The notes: a model not told the origin generated them from the letters alone. A stretch of 64,000 nucleotides of DNA from Rhodopseudomonas palustris HaA2 (GCF_000013365.1 NC_007778.1:4946501-5010500); one strand, 5' to 3'; numbered from the stretch's first letter, positions 17,333-26,654 are shown. Numbers and translations: made by a program.

Positions 17333-17366
17333 CGAGCGGGCGGCCGATCCACATGCCGCCCGCTCG
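17333..17366 (-). terminator. Hairpin downstream of the GMC oxidoreductase gene
   Basis: A perfect 12-base stem (CGAGCGGGCGGC paired with 17355-17366) with a 10-base loop, beginning 20 bases past the GMC stop. There is no T-run, so it is a weak intrinsic terminator or a transcript-stabilising hairpin. Confidence 0.55.
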
Positions 17367-17386
17367 CCCTGTCGGACGTCGGCCGC

Positions 17387-19027
17387 TCACGCGCCGATGG
17401 GCTCGACGACGTCGAACGAGTCGTCATGCGCGGCGCAGATCATGTCGGCGGCGCGCTCGCCGATCACGACGCAGGGCGCCATCGTGTTGCCGGAGGTGAT
17501 CCGCGGCATGATCGACGCATCCGCGATCCGGAGATTCTCGATCCCGTAGACCCGGAGCCGCCGGTCGACCACGGCCATCGCGTCGCGGCCCATCTTGGCG
17601 GTGCCGCATTGATGCCAGTAGGTCACCGCCGCGTTTCGGATGAACTGGTCCATGGCCAGGCGGTCGCCCAGCCGGGGCACGACCTCGCGCTGCACCTGCC
17701 GGCCGAAGGCCGGATGATTGCCGATCTCGCGACAGAGCTCGATGGTCGCCCGCGCCGCGGCCATGTCCTCGGGCTCGCTGAGCGCGTTGGGCTCGATCAG
17801 CATGGCGTCGCCGATATCGGGCCCGGACAGCCGCACACGCCCGCGGCTCTTCGGCTGAGCCAGCCCGGCGAACATCGTCCAGCCGTGCTGCGGTGGCGCG
17901 ATCCCCACCTCGGCCGGCGACGGCACGGCGAATCCGAGCTGACACTGCAGGATGTCGGGCGCGTCCAGGCGGGCATCGCTCTTCCAGTACAGTTTCGCCT
18001 CGCACCCGCCGCTGCCGACCTCCTGCGGCCGCAGATATTCCCAGGTGCAGCCGAAGGCGACATGGTCCTGATGATTTTGGCCGACGCCCGGCAGATGCTG
18101 CACCACCTCGATGCCGTGGGCGCGCAGTTCGTCCTCGGGGCCGATGCCGGACTGCATCAGCAGCTTCGGCGTGTTGATCGCACCGAGCGACAGCACGACC
18201 TCGCGGCGCGCATCGAAGGTCATCAGCCGATCGCCGACCAGGGCCTGCACCCCGACCGCCTTGTGGCCGTCCAGCACGAGCCGGCCGACGGTCGCGTGGG
18301 TCAGCACCGTGAGGTTCGGCTGGTGCATGCGCGGATAGGTGTAGGACTGATGGACCGACTGCCGCTTCCCGTTCTTGATCCGCAGATCCGCGTATGCCAC
18401 GCCGCCGGCGGATTCCATCATCTCGCCGTTCGGACTGGCGTAGCGCGGCAGGCCGAGCATGCTCGCGGCCTCGACCATCGCGCTGGCGACCGGCCGCGGC
18501 TGGGCCGGCTGTTCGACATGCACGGGGCCGCCGGTCCCGCGCCGACGCAGGTCGGGATGGCCCTGCCAGCTCTCGATGCGGCGATAGGTGTCGAGCACGG
18601 ATTCGTAACCCCAGCAGCCGTCGCCCGCCTCGGCGGCGAAGTAGTCCCAATCCGCGCGGTGACCGCGCGCCCAGACCATGACGTTGATACTCGAGCCGCC
18701 GCCGAGCCCCTTGCCCATGTTGAGCGGAAGGCGCCGCCCGTTCAGGGTCGGCGTCGGCTGCGATTCGAACGCCCAGTCGCGCTCGGTGCCGAGATTCATC
18801 GGCCACATCGCCGGCTCCACGAGCCTGGGCGACATCTCGCCGTCGCCGGCTTCGAGCAGCAGCACCCGCACGTCGGGCTTCTCGGCCAGACGCGCCGCGA
18901 CCACGCAGCCCGCCGAGCCGGCGCCGCACACGATGAAATCGAAGCCGTCGGCCAATCGCGCGCGCAGACGAGTCTGGTTCTCCGCCACGGCCCGGGCGTG
19001 ATCGATGTCCTGCGTGTCCTGTGTCAT
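17387..19027 (-). CDS. GMC-family FAD alcohol oxidoreductase
   Basis: A 546-residue glucose-methanol-choline oxidoreductase. The FAD motif IVCGAGSAGCVVAARLAE is near residue 32. The GMC signature MGKGLGGGSSINVMVWARG follows, and the C-terminal catalytic region has YWHQCGTAKMG (active-site His) and SGNTMAPCVVIGE (second catalytic residue Asn). These enzymes oxidise alcohols such as choline, aryl alcohols or polyols. AAGGAT precedes ATG 19027; the upstream frame has no coding character. It lies downstream of a VirA/VirG-like operon, with a vir-box-like sequence in its leader, so a plant-derived alcohol or phenolic is an attractive but unproven substrate. Confidence 0.85.
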   Translation of the reverse strand: MTQDTQDIDHARAVAENQTRLRARLADGFDFIVCGAGSAGCVVAARLAEKPDVRVLLLEAGDGEMSPRLVEPAMWPMNLGTERDWAFESQPTPTLNGRRLPLNMGKGLGGGSSINVMVWARGHRADWDYFAAEAGDGCWGYESVLDTYRRIESWQGHPDLRRRGTGGPVHVEQPAQPRPVASAMVEAASMLGLPRYASPNGEMMESAGGVAYADLRIKNGKRQSVHQSYTYPRMHQPNLTVLTHATVGRLVLDGHKAVGVQALVGDRLMTFDARREVVLSLGAINTPKLLMQSGIGPEDELRAHGIEVVQHLPGVGQNHQDHVAFGCTWEYLRPQEVGSGGCEAKLYWKSDARLDAPDILQCQLGFAVPSPAEVGIAPPQHGWTMFAGLAQPKSRGRVRLSGPDIGDAMLIEPNALSEPEDMAAARATIELCREIGNHPAFGRQVQREVVPRLGDRLAMDQFIRNAAVTYWHQCGTAKMGRDAMAVVDRRLRVYGIENLRIADASIMPRITSGNTMAPCVVIGERAADMICAAHDDSFDVVEPIGA

Positions 19028-19197
19028 CACATGATCCTTGATTGGTGCCGGTCCGACGGCATCGATGGAGGTGAAACGGAAGGCGGCAGCGCCCGACGGT
19101 CCGACGCGATCGGATCGACGCATCGCTTTCTCCGCATCGGAGCGAGAGACCAATGTCGGGGGCAAATGTCAGGGATGTTGCTGCGGCGGCGCCGAGC

Positions 19198-19211
19198 GTT
19201 ACAAATGAAAG
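19198..19211 (+). promoter_or_regulatory. vir-box-like sequence upstream of the GMC gene
   Basis: GTTACAAATGAAAG matches 13 of 14 positions of the Agrobacterium VirG vir-box consensus as I remember it (RTTDCAWWTGHAAY). It lies 171 bases before the GMC start and just past the VirA-like gene. Confidence 0.45.
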
Positions 19212-19268
19212 AGGAGAGCCGACGCGCGAGGTGGTGATCGTCCTGGTCGTGGGCGGAGCGGCTGTCCG

Positions 19269-21818
19269 CTAGTCCAATTCCGGCGAGAGCGCGCGCGTGG
19301 GCCCGATCGCCTCTGCCTCTACCCCGGCCTCGGCCAGCGCCGTCGCGATCGCCCATGCAAGGCGGGTCGTCGTCACCGGACCCTTCAAGACGTGCGGCCG
19401 GTCGACAGCCGCTCTCTCAGCGGCTGCGAAGGTCTTGGATTCTCCGATCAGCAGCACCGGGATCGGTCTGAAATGCCGCTCGACAGTCAACGCATCGAGC
19501 TGGTCGGAGCAAAGGCCGGCGTCGAGGATCACCAGATCGGCGACGTGTCCGCGTTTCGCGATCCAGCCGTCGAGGTCGCTCAGTCTTGAAAAGCCGATCG
19601 GCTCATAGCCCAGGGCCGCCGCCTTTTCTTCGTACATCATCCTCGCCGCATCATCCGCCTGCGCGATGACGATCGTCTGCCCGGCCCCCATCGGGACGGA
19701 CTGATCGGCGGTGAAGTCGCGCAGCGCGACGGACGGTCGATGGGTGATGGGGAAGTACAGATCGAACCGCGTGCCGGCGCTGACGCGGCTTTGCACGTCG
19801 ACACAGCCTCCCATGCCGACGATCGCGCCGTGCACCGCGGCCAGCCCCAGCCCGGTGCCTCCCGCCTCGGATCGCGTCGTGAAGAACGGCTCGAAAATAT
19901 GCGGCAAAACGCCTGGCTCGATTCCGTCGCCCGTATCGGCGACGCGGAGAACCGCATAGCCGCCCGGCGGCGCGTTGCCGTGCGACAGTCGGGTCACGGT
20001 CCGCAGTTCGACGGCCGACAGGGTGATGGTGACGACCGCCGCATCGCGGCAAGCCTGGGCTGCGTTCCGGCAGATGTTCATGACGATCTGCTGAACCTCG
20101 ATCGGATTGCCCGTGACCGTCACACGACGGCGAGGCAGATCGACATCCAGCGCGACGTGCTCGGGAATCGACACCGTCAGCAGCGGCAGCACGTCGCGCA
20201 CGGCTTCGCAGATGTCGAAGGGCCTGCTGATCCGCGCGCCCTTTCGACTGAACGCCAGAACCTGATCGATCACCAGCTTGGCCCGATGGCCGCTGTCGAT
20301 GGTCTCCTGAATATAGCGCGCCGCGGCGGATCCGTCCGCGCTCGCATCCAGCGCCATCTCGCTGTAGCCCATCATCGCCAGCAGGATGTTGTTGAATTCG
20401 TGCGCAATCCCGCCTGCGAGCGTGCCGACGGCCTCGAGCCGCTGCGAATGCTCCAGTCGCGCGTGGAGCGCCTCCTTTTCCTCGCGATCCTGCACCAGCC
20501 TGACGCAGTCGACGAGACACTCCGCGGCCTGCTGGAGCAGCCTCGGCAAACCGGTGTCGTCCCTCAGGGACGGCTCGCCGACGTTCAACTGCAGCAAGGC
20601 CGTGCTGCCGGGCTGCAGTTGAAACATTCCCGACGCATCGATCGCGTTTCCCCGCCGCACCGTCACGATATCGCGGCTCTGCGCCGAGGCGGCCCGATTG
20701 GCCGCGGAGGCCTGCACCTTCATCCGCTCCCCGGCTCGTCCAACGGCATGTTCCCACACCTCGCAACCCGTTAGTCCGACATCGTGCAGGATCTCGCCGG
20801 TCCGCGGATCGAAAATCGTGAAGCGCCCCGTCGTTCCGCCGAACGACTTCGCAAAGATGTCCAAGGCGGCTTCGACGGCGGCTTCGAGCGTCGTGGAGTC
20901 GTCATCGAACAGCCGCCGGACCTTGTCGAGCGCGGCTTCGAACCGGCTCTGATACGCCGCCATCCGGCGGCTCTCGCGAAGCCGCTGAACCAGCATGGCG
21001 ACGAAGCCGAACATCGCGAGCGAGACGGCACCGAGGATCACACGGTGCCGCGTCGATCGTTCGGTCATCGCCTCGTAGACGTCGAGGTAGCGCTTGCGGA
21101 GACCGTCCGCCGCGTTCAGCGTTTCGGCTCCCTGAAGCGCGAGGGTCGTTTGATCCACCAGAGGCAGCGTTCTCAGGATCATCACCGCGTGGGATGTCAG
21201 CCCTCGCAGATAGCCCGGCCGGCTGTCCGCGCGACCTTTCAGGCCTTCCAGCTCCGCCCTGATCTGCAGTTCGAGGTCGGCCGAGGGGTTGGACGCGAAC
21301 CGCATCATCAGATTGCCGAGCTGTCCGGCCTGTTCGCTCGGCGTTTGCCCCTCGAAATACGGGTCCCGATAGCGCTGGCCGAGAAGCTGATTGAAGATCT
21401 CGATGGAATTCTGCAGAAGCGAATTGCTGGTCTTGAACCGATCGACGAGACTCTCGTCGCGAGCGATCGAACCGGAAATCGCATCCAGCTCGCCGTCCAG
21501 TCCGGCGATCCCGTCGCGTCGACTGGCGATCAGCAGCGTCCGCAGATTGTCCGTCGTCGCGTTGAGCCCGGCGATCGCACGGACGAGCGGGTCGTAGTTC
21601 TTGAGCAGCCCGGCGCGCGCCTGCAGAACGTCGCGCTGCAAGGATGCGTTCTGCAACTCGATCATGCGCAAAGTCGCGAGGATGCCGTCGTGGCGATCGC
21701 GCGATGGCACGAGACCGAGGGCGACGGTTCCGAACACCGCAGCGAAGAGCGCCAGCAGACCGATCCGCCAGTGCTCACGGAACACGTGCCGGCGCCGGAT
21801 TTTCGAGTTCGCGACCAT
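19269..21818 (-). CDS. VirA-like hybrid sensor histidine kinase
   Basis: An 849-residue membrane kinase. Transmembrane segments at about 19-39 and 260-279 flank a helical periplasmic sensor. A GAF-like linker covers about 290-445. The phospho-acceptor H-box GGIAHEFNNIL has His473. ATP-binding N, G1 and G2 motifs are NICRNAAQA, VADTGDGI and GGTGLGLA. A C-terminal receiver (about 735-835) has the acceptor Asp in LVILDAG. Length, helix positions and the His position closely match Agrobacterium VirA as I recall it (829 residues, His474). Its start overlaps the upstream peroxidase gene by 44 bases, and a VirG-like regulator heads the operon. Its signal is unknown; phenolics sensed by VirA are the obvious hypothesis. 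Confidence 0.85.
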   Translation of the reverse strand: MVANSKIRRRHVFREHWRIGLLALFAAVFGTVALGLVPSRDRHDGILATLRMIELQNASLQRDVLQARAGLLKNYDPLVRAIAGLNATTDNLRTLLIASRRDGIAGLDGELDAISGSIARDESLVDRFKTSNSLLQNSIEIFNQLLGQRYRDPYFEGQTPSEQAGQLGNLMMRFASNPSADLELQIRAELEGLKGRADSRPGYLRGLTSHAVMILRTLPLVDQTTLALQGAETLNAADGLRKRYLDVYEAMTERSTRHRVILGAVSLAMFGFVAMLVQRLRESRRMAAYQSRFEAALDKVRRLFDDDSTTLEAAVEAALDIFAKSFGGTTGRFTIFDPRTGEILHDVGLTGCEVWEHAVGRAGERMKVQASAANRAASAQSRDIVTVRRGNAIDASGMFQLQPGSTALLQLNVGEPSLRDDTGLPRLLQQAAECLVDCVRLVQDREEKEALHARLEHSQRLEAVGTLAGGIAHEFNNILLAMMGYSEMALDASADGSAAARYIQETIDSGHRAKLVIDQVLAFSRKGARISRPFDICEAVRDVLPLLTVSIPEHVALDVDLPRRRVTVTGNPIEVQQIVMNICRNAAQACRDAAVVTITLSAVELRTVTRLSHGNAPPGGYAVLRVADTGDGIEPGVLPHIFEPFFTTRSEAGGTGLGLAAVHGAIVGMGGCVDVQSRVSAGTRFDLYFPITHRPSVALRDFTADQSVPMGAGQTIVIAQADDAARMMYEEKAAALGYEPIGFSRLSDLDGWIAKRGHVADLVILDAGLCSDQLDALTVERHFRPIPVLLIGESKTFAAAERAAVDRPHVLKGPVTTTRLAWAIATALAEAGVEAEAIGPTRALSPELD

Positions 21819-22773
21819 CGTATTCGCCGGTGAGCGTTTTCAGGAAGGACACAATGGCGTCCGTGTCCGAGGCGGAGAGGGTCTGGCCGAGTTGGCGTCG
21901 CCCCATGATCGACACCGCCTCCGACAGACTCGCGACGCCTCCATCGTGGAAGTACGGTGCGGTGACCGCGACGTTTCGCAGGCTCGGCACCCGAAACAGA
22001 TTTTGCTCGGACGCGTCCGGCGGCGCAGCCTTCGAAGGGGATTCCGGCGGTCCGTCCGGCTCCGGGAAGATTCCGAAGCGCTGACGCATATTGCCGCCGA
22101 GATTGACTCCCTGGTGACACGACGCGCACCCGTAGCTCATGAACAGCTTCAGCCCCTCGCGTTCGCCCGGCGTCAGTGCGGAGCCGTCGCCGCGCAGGTA
22201 GCGATCGAAGCGGGAGTTCGGCGTCAGCAGCGATCGCTGGAACGTCACCAGCGCGTCGAGCAGGCTCGCCCGATCGGCCTTGCGCCCGTAGATGCGGCGA
22301 AACCACGACACATACGATCGGCTCTGTTCGAGCCTTGCGGTCAGCAGCTCCCAATCGGCGGCCATCAACCGGCCGTCGAGCAGCACTTTCTCGCTGACGG
22401 CCTCGAGCGACGTCTGCTTGCCGCGCCAGCCCAGCAGGTAGTTCGCCGCGACGTTGAAGATCGTCGGAGCATTGAAGCCGTGCTCCCGGCCGTCTTCGGC
22501 GATGGCGCGGGACAGCGGCACCGTTCCGCCACGGGCGAGGTCGTGGCAGGATGTGCACGCGATCGCCCGCGTCCTCGACAGAATCGAATCGCCGAACAAC
22601 ATCCGGCCGAGCGCGACCTTGTCGGCGTCGAGCGACGATGCCGCCTCGAGCGGGGCGAACGTGCGCAACTCCCGCATTTCGGCCGCCGCACAGTCGACCA
22701 CCGAGCACAGCAGCGCCGCGCACAGACCGCTCAGCCTGGATCGGGGACGGCGGGCCGGCCTGCTGCTTTGCAC
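21775..22773 (-). CDS. Di-haem cytochrome c peroxidase / MauG-like protein
   Basis: A 332-residue exported protein with a signal peptide (about 1-31) and two haem c sites, CTSCH (73-77) and CASCH (216-220). The arrangement is that of bacterial di-haem peroxidases and MauG; VPSLRNVAVTAPYFHDG is the conserved C-terminal block. It would reduce peroxide or carry out MauG-type oxidations in the periplasm. It sits in an operon between the response regulator (5-base gap) and the kinase (44-base overlap). This is an unusual place for a peroxidase and suggests a role in signal generation or in the regulated oxidation. Confidence 0.85.
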   Translation of the reverse strand: MQSSRPARRPRSRLSGLCAALLCSVVDCAAAEMRELRTFAPLEAASSLDADKVALGRMLFGDSILSRTRAIACTSCHDLARGGTVPLSRAIAEDGREHGFNAPTIFNVAANYLLGWRGKQTSLEAVSEKVLLDGRLMAADWELLTARLEQSRSYVSWFRRIYGRKADRASLLDALVTFQRSLLTPNSRFDRYLRGDGSALTPGEREGLKLFMSYGCASCHQGVNLGGNMRQRFGIFPEPDGPPESPSKAAPPDASEQNLFRVPSLRNVAVTAPYFHDGGVASLSEAVSIMGRRQLGQTLSASDTDAIVSFLKTLTGEYDGRELENPAPARVP

Positions 22774-22778
22774 GGCCG

Positions 22779-23504
22779 TTACATTTTCCTGCCGACGGGG
22801 CGATGCTCCACCGCCACGTCCGCGTCGAGGACATAGCCGGCGCCGCGCTCGGTCACGATCAGCTTGGGATTCGACGGGTCGGGCTCCAGCTTGCGGCGAA
22901 GGCGCAGAATGAGCACGTCGATGCTTCTGTCGAAGATCTCCTCGTTGTGAACGCGGCTGGCAGCGAGCAACTGCTCGCGCGACAGCACCTGCTTCGGCGC
23001 GCCGAGGAAGGCCATCAGCAGATTGAACTCGGCGGCGGTCAGCTTGACCTCTCCGGCCGCACGCGACGCAAGCTGGCGCCGCTTGGCGTTCAGCATCCAG
23101 TCGCCGAACCGATAGATGCTGCGATCCGGCAGGACGGCGGGGGACTTCACCCGCAGCGCGGCGCGTATCCGGGCGACGAATTCCCGCAGACCGAACGGTT
23201 TGGTGATGTAGTCGGACGCGCCGAGCTCGAGGCCGACGACCTTGTCCGCCTCGTCCAGCCGATCACCGCTGATGATGATGATCGGCGCGTCCGACTTGGT
23301 GGAATGGGAGCGGACAATCTCGAGGCCGTCTTCTCGCCCGAGATTGAGGTCGACGATGATGAGGTCCGCGGGATCATTGGCGAGGATTTGACCGAGCTGA
23401 TGGCTGTCCTTCGCGGCGCTCGCGCGGAAGGCATGCTGCGTGAGATAATCGACCAGCATGCTTCGCAGCCTGCTGTCGTCGTCCACGACAAGGATGTGTT
23501 TCAC
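22779..23504 (-). CDS. VirG-like OmpR-family response regulator
   Basis: A 241-residue regulator. The receiver has acidic residues VDDD at 7-10, phospho-acceptor Asp52 and Lys102 (YITKPFG). An OmpR-type winged-helix DNA-binding domain starts near residue 135. The block VDLNLGREDGLEIVRS, the downstream IIIISGDRL.EADKVV and the region around LTAAEFNLL agree very closely with Agrobacterium VirG from memory, including Asp52. It is the first gene of a three-gene operon with the peroxidase and VirA-like kinase. No type IV secretion genes are in the window, so it probably controls a metabolic regulon such as the nearby GMC gene. Confidence 0.88.
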   Translation of the reverse strand: MKHILVVDDDSRLRSMLVDYLTQHAFRASAAKDSHQLGQILANDPADLIIVDLNLGREDGLEIVRSHSTKSDAPIIIISGDRLDEADKVVGLELGASDYITKPFGLREFVARIRAALRVKSPAVLPDRSIYRFGDWMLNAKRRQLASRAAGEVKLTAAEFNLLMAFLGAPKQVLSREQLLAASRVHNEEIFDRSIDVLILRLRRKLEPDPSNPKLIVTERGAGYVLDADVAVEHRPVGRKM

Positions 23505-23664
23505 GTCGGACTCCAGGACGGCGCGGCGCAGCCCGCGTCATCGCAATGGGATGCGAACTTCGCTCTCGGTCAGTTGCTGCGGAAAACAGACGAATTCGGC
23601 CGGAACGTGCTCTCGACTTGCGGACGATACTGATACGCGTCATGCGGCGCGTGCGTTACTGAAC

Positions 23665-23678
23665 ATTTCATTCGTATG
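23665..23678 (-). promoter_or_regulatory. Possible degenerate vir box upstream of the virG-like gene
   Basis: On the minus strand CATACGAATGAAAT fits 11 of 14 vir-box positions and shares AATGAAA with the site at 19198-19211. It lies about 160 bases before the regulator start, where autoregulation would act. It could be chance. Confidence 0.2.
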
Positions 23679-23689
23679 GCGATCCGACT

Positions 23690-23935
23690 ATGGAAGAAGA
23701 TTCCACGGCCCAGCTCGGATTTGCGGCCTTCGAGGGCGCCGTGCTTCGAATGAAGGAGGTGCTCGGCTGCAATCTGGTCGCGGGGGACTTCGACGACCTG
23801 CTGAAGATCCGCGTCCGGGACATCGAGGACTTCAACAAGCTCCACGGCCAGAAGCTGATCGCCCTGCCCGGCGTTCGGCAGACGCGCACCTTCTTCGTGA
23901 TGAAAACGGTCGAGGAGAACGCACACCTGCCATTC
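23690..23935 (+). pseudogene. Remnant of an Lrp/AsnC-family regulator
   Basis: The frame reads as the C-terminal effector domain of an Lrp/AsnC regulator: EVLGCNLVAGDFDDLLKIRVRD, then LHGQKLIALPGVRQTRTFFVMK, ending with the usual LPF. The N-terminal helix-turn-helix half is missing. After LPF the frame runs on without the normal stop to 24133 through sequence with no family resemblance. The fragment therefore looks like a gene relic, possibly left when the VirA/VirG block or its neighbours were inserted. An ATG at 23690 exists but a DNA-binding role is impossible. Confidence 0.7.
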
Positions 23936-24029
23936 CGACCTCACATTCGACAATGCGAGGGCCGTCCAGCGCAGCACCGCGGCGAGGCAGGACGACAGCG
24001 ACTGCGCCAGTCGATCGTGGCGATCGATA

Positions 24030-24293
24030 CTAGCCATGATGGCCCCCGCGCGCCCGCGACCACGTCAGGACCCATGCGACGATCAGCACAGCGACCATTC
24101 CGGCTTGATCGGTTGCGAGCTGAAACGCCGTGACCCGCCACTGCTCGCCGGCCAGGCCGCCGACCGGATAGCCCGCGGGCAGCGGCAACGCCGTGAGCGG
24201 GCCGTAGCCGCGCGCGCGGAGCGACGCATCCCGCGCGACAGCGGCGAACGTCGTGGCGATCGTGACGATGCGAGACATGACGATGCGAGACAT
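24030..24293 (-). CDS. Possible small membrane protein (doubtful)
   Basis: An 87-residue frame with one hydrophobic segment near the C terminus (AGMVAVLIVAWVLTW) followed by a basic/His tail. The first 30 bases are two perfect tandem copies of a 15-base unit that each begin with ATG (24264-24278 and 24279-24293), so translation could start at either. There is no clear ribosome-binding site and no family I recognise. It overlaps the run-on part of the Lrp relic on the other strand. It may be non-coding. Confidence 0.25.
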   Translation of the reverse strand: MSRIVMSRIVTIATTFAAVARDASLRARGYGPLTALPLPAGYPVGGLAGEQWRVTAFQLATDQAGMVAVLIVAWVLTWSRARGGHHG

Positions 24294-24447
24294 GGGGGCA
24301 ATCCAGCTTCCAGGCGATGCTGGGTTTTCCGATCCGTATCTTGCGGTTCGATGTCGCGGCGCTCCGACCGCGCTACAATTGCAATCGTCGTCCGGCCCGC
24401 ATCGGATCGCGAAGCACCATGGCCTGTGCTTCGAGCTCGTGCGCGCA

Positions 24448-25230
24448 TCACGCCGTCGGCACTGTGCCGCCGTCGATGCGATATTCGGCTCCGGTGACGG
24501 CGCTGGCGCGGGCCGATACGAGAAAGGTGACGAGGTCCGCGACTTCGTCCGGGCGGCTCGGGCGGCCGAGCGGCACGCCACCGAGGCCGGCCATGATGAT
24601 CCGCTTGCCTCCTTCGTAGTCGGTACCGGCCTCGGCCGCGATGCGCTCGGCGAGGCGGACTGCGGCTTCGGTTTCGACCCAGCCCGGCGCCACGCGAAGG
24701 ACGCGGACGCCCTTGGGCGTGACTTCCTTCGACAGGCTTTTGCTGTAGGTCGAGAGCGCTGCTTTGGCCGCCGCGTAGGCGGTCGTGGAGTCGGGCAACG
24801 GCAGCTCGTGCTGAATCGAGGTGACGCGAACGACGACGCCAGACCCTTGCGCCACCATCAGCGGCACCAGAGCGCGGTCCAGCCGCACCGCGGCCATCAA
24901 ATTGGCGTTGATTTCATCGGCCCAGACGGCATCGCCGAGCGCCAGATAGCCGCCGGCGGGCGCCGTCGATCCGCCGACGACATGGACGATGATATCGATG
25001 CCGCCGAACCGTTGCCTGACCGCGTCGGCCACCCGGGCGCAGCCGGCTGCGGTCGTCAGATCGGCGGCCACGTAGTCGGCATGGCTCACGCGCGCGTCCG
25101 GCACCGACCTTGCGGTCGTCACCAGCTCGACTCCGGCCTCGGCCAACGCGTGGACCACGGCCGCGCCGATTCCCTTCGTGCCGCCGGTGACCAGCGCACG
25201 ACGGCCTTTCAACCCGAGATCGAAGCTCAT
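24448..25230 (-). CDS. SDR-family oxidoreductase
   Basis: A 260-residue short-chain dehydrogenase/reductase. The nucleotide-binding motif TGGTKGIG is at 15-22, and catalytic Ser138, Tyr152 and Lys156 (YAAAK) are present. The C-terminal block ending in [12 protein letters not shown] is typical of classical SDRs. Its ATG overlaps the stop of the preceding SnoaL-like gene by four bases (ATGA), so both are co-translated. The pair is divergent from a LysR regulator, which probably controls it. The substrate is not predictable. Confidence 0.88.
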   Translation of the reverse strand: MSFDLGLKGRRALVTGGTKGIGAAVVHALAEAGVELVTTARSVPDARVSHADYVAADLTTAAGCARVADAVRQRFGGIDIIVHVVGGSTAPAGGYLALGDAVWADEINANLMAAVRLDRALVPLMVAQGSGVVVRVTSIQHELPLPDSTTAYAAAKAALSTYSKSLSKEVTPKGVRVLRVAPGWVETEAAVRLAERIAAEAGTDYEGGKRIIMAGLGGVPLGRPSRPDEVADLVTFLVSARASAVTGAEYRIDGGTVPTA

Positions 25231-25553
25231 GGGACGATCTCCAGCGACGCGATCTTGTCGCCGGCGAGCCGGAAGCGGTAGCGGAGATCGACCGGACTGC
25301 CGGGGAAGTTTCCGGTGACCCGGCACGTCACCACGCTCGCCCCGTCGACGGTTTCGGACTCGATCGGCTGCGTGGTGAAGTCGTATTTGGCCGAACTCTC
25401 CTCCACCCACCGTGCAATCGCAGTGACGCCCTGATGGGTGCGCCCCTCGTCCGTCACGGTGGCAGCTGCAACGAACAGATCCGCGATGTCGGCGCTGCTG
25501 CGCCCGTGCGTGGAGAAATATTTGGAGATCGGGAGCGGCAGCACGAGGGGCAT
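25227..25553 (-). CDS. SnoaL/NTF2-like small protein
   Basis: A 108-residue NTF2-fold protein: [32 protein letters not shown] followed by a curved-sheet region with [18 protein letters not shown]. Similar proteins are cyclases, isomerases or binding partners of dehydrogenases, and are often coded beside SDRs. I chose ATG 25553, which has AAGGAAC seven bases upstream. A longer frame to 25634 adds an Ala-rich stretch without family resemblance. It is the first gene of a two-gene operon with the SDR. Confidence 0.75.
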   Translation of the reverse strand: MPLVLPLPISKYFSTHGRSSADIADLFVAAATVTDEGRTHQGVTAIARWVEESSAKYDFTTQPIESETVDGASVVTCRVTGNFPGSPVDLRYRFRLAGDKIASLEIVP

Positions 25554-25709
25554 GACGTTGTTCCTTGCGGTGGCGGCGCCTCGCGCGGCCTTGGCCGCGG
25601 CTGGAGCCGGATCGGCGGCCGATAGATCGGCCATGAGGCCTGACTAGCCGTGGACAACCATTTCGATAATCACCTATAATGAGGATGAAGAATTTCGAAA
25701 TTCGGGACA

Positions 25710-26654
25710 ATGCTGCGAGCCTCGTTGCAGGATCTGGAGGCGGTGGCCGCGATCGCGCGGCGGGGCTCGTTTCGTGCGGCCGCGCTGGATCTCGGCGTGT
25801 CGACGACCGCGCTGAGCAATGCGATCGGCAAGCTCGAGGCGAGCCTGGGCATCCGCCTGTTCAACCGGACGACGCGCAGCGTATCGCTGACGGACACAGG
25901 ACAGGTGTTCCTCAAACAGGTCGGGCCTGCGCTTCAGGACATTCGGGCGGCGGTCGAAACCGCCCGGTCCCGGCAGGCGACGCCGTCGGGCAGCTTGCGG
26001 ATCAACGCTTTCGCGATGGCCGCACGCGAGATTCTGTCGCCGCTGATCCTCGAATTCCTGCGCCGATATCCGGACGTTCACGTCGATCTCGTCACCGAAG
26101 GACGATTGGTCGACATCGTCGCGGAGGGCTTCGATCTCGGCGTCCGCGTCGCCGATCTGGTCCCCAGCGACATGATCGCGGTGTCGCTCGGCAGGCCGCA
26201 GCGCTACGCCGTCGCCGGGTCGCCCCGCTATTTCGCGGAGCACGGCAAACCGCAGGGGCCGTCCGACCTCGTCGATCACCGCTGCATCCGCGCGCGTCTG
26301 CCCAACGGCGCGCTGCTTCGCTGGCAGTTCGAGAAGGACGGGCGCGCGGTGCAGATCGACGTCGACGGGCCGATCACGCTCGACGAAGCGAGCCTGGCGC
26401 GGACGGCGGCGCTGGAAGGCATCGGGATCGGCTTCTTCATGGAGCAGGACGTGGTCGGCGACATCGAGGCGGGACGCCTGATCCGGGTGCTCGAGGATTG
26501 GACGCCGCCCTTCGCCGGCTTGTGTCTCTACTACCCGGGACGGCGCAATCCCTCGGCGGCGATGAAGGCCTTCATCAGCCTCGCCCGCGCCTGGGCGGGC
26601 AACGCGACGGCCGACCGCCCACGGCGCAGCCGACCCCGTGCGCCGCGCAAGTAA
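25710..26654 (+). CDS. LysR-family transcriptional regulator
   Basis: A 314-residue LysR regulator. The N-terminal helix-turn-helix is [17 protein letters not shown] with [19 protein letters not shown]. The effector-binding domain follows and contains the CrgA-like [23 protein letters not shown] segment. A basic tail of about 15 residues ends the protein. It is divergent from the SnoaL/SDR pair with 156 bases between the starts, the usual layout for a LysR protein that activates its neighbour. Confidence 0.9.
   Translation: MLRASLQDLEAVAAIARRGSFRAAALDLGVSTTALSNAIGKLEASLGIRLFNRTTRSVSLTDTGQVFLKQVGPALQDIRAAVETARSRQATPSGSLRINAFAMAAREILSPLILEFLRRYPDVHVDLVTEGRLVDIVAEGFDLGVRVADLVPSDMIAVSLGRPQRYAVAGSPRYFAEHGKPQGPSDLVDHRCIRARLPNGALLRWQFEKDGRAVQIDVDGPITLDEASLARTAALEGIGIGFFMEQDVVGDIEAGRLIRVLEDWTPPFAGLCLYYPGRRNPSAAMKAFISLARAWAGNATADRPRRSRPRAPRK

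Noticed and set aside
19269-23504. Part of a type IV secretion or T-DNA transfer locus because of VirA/VirG
   Set aside because: No virB, virD or other transfer gene is in the surrounding sequence.
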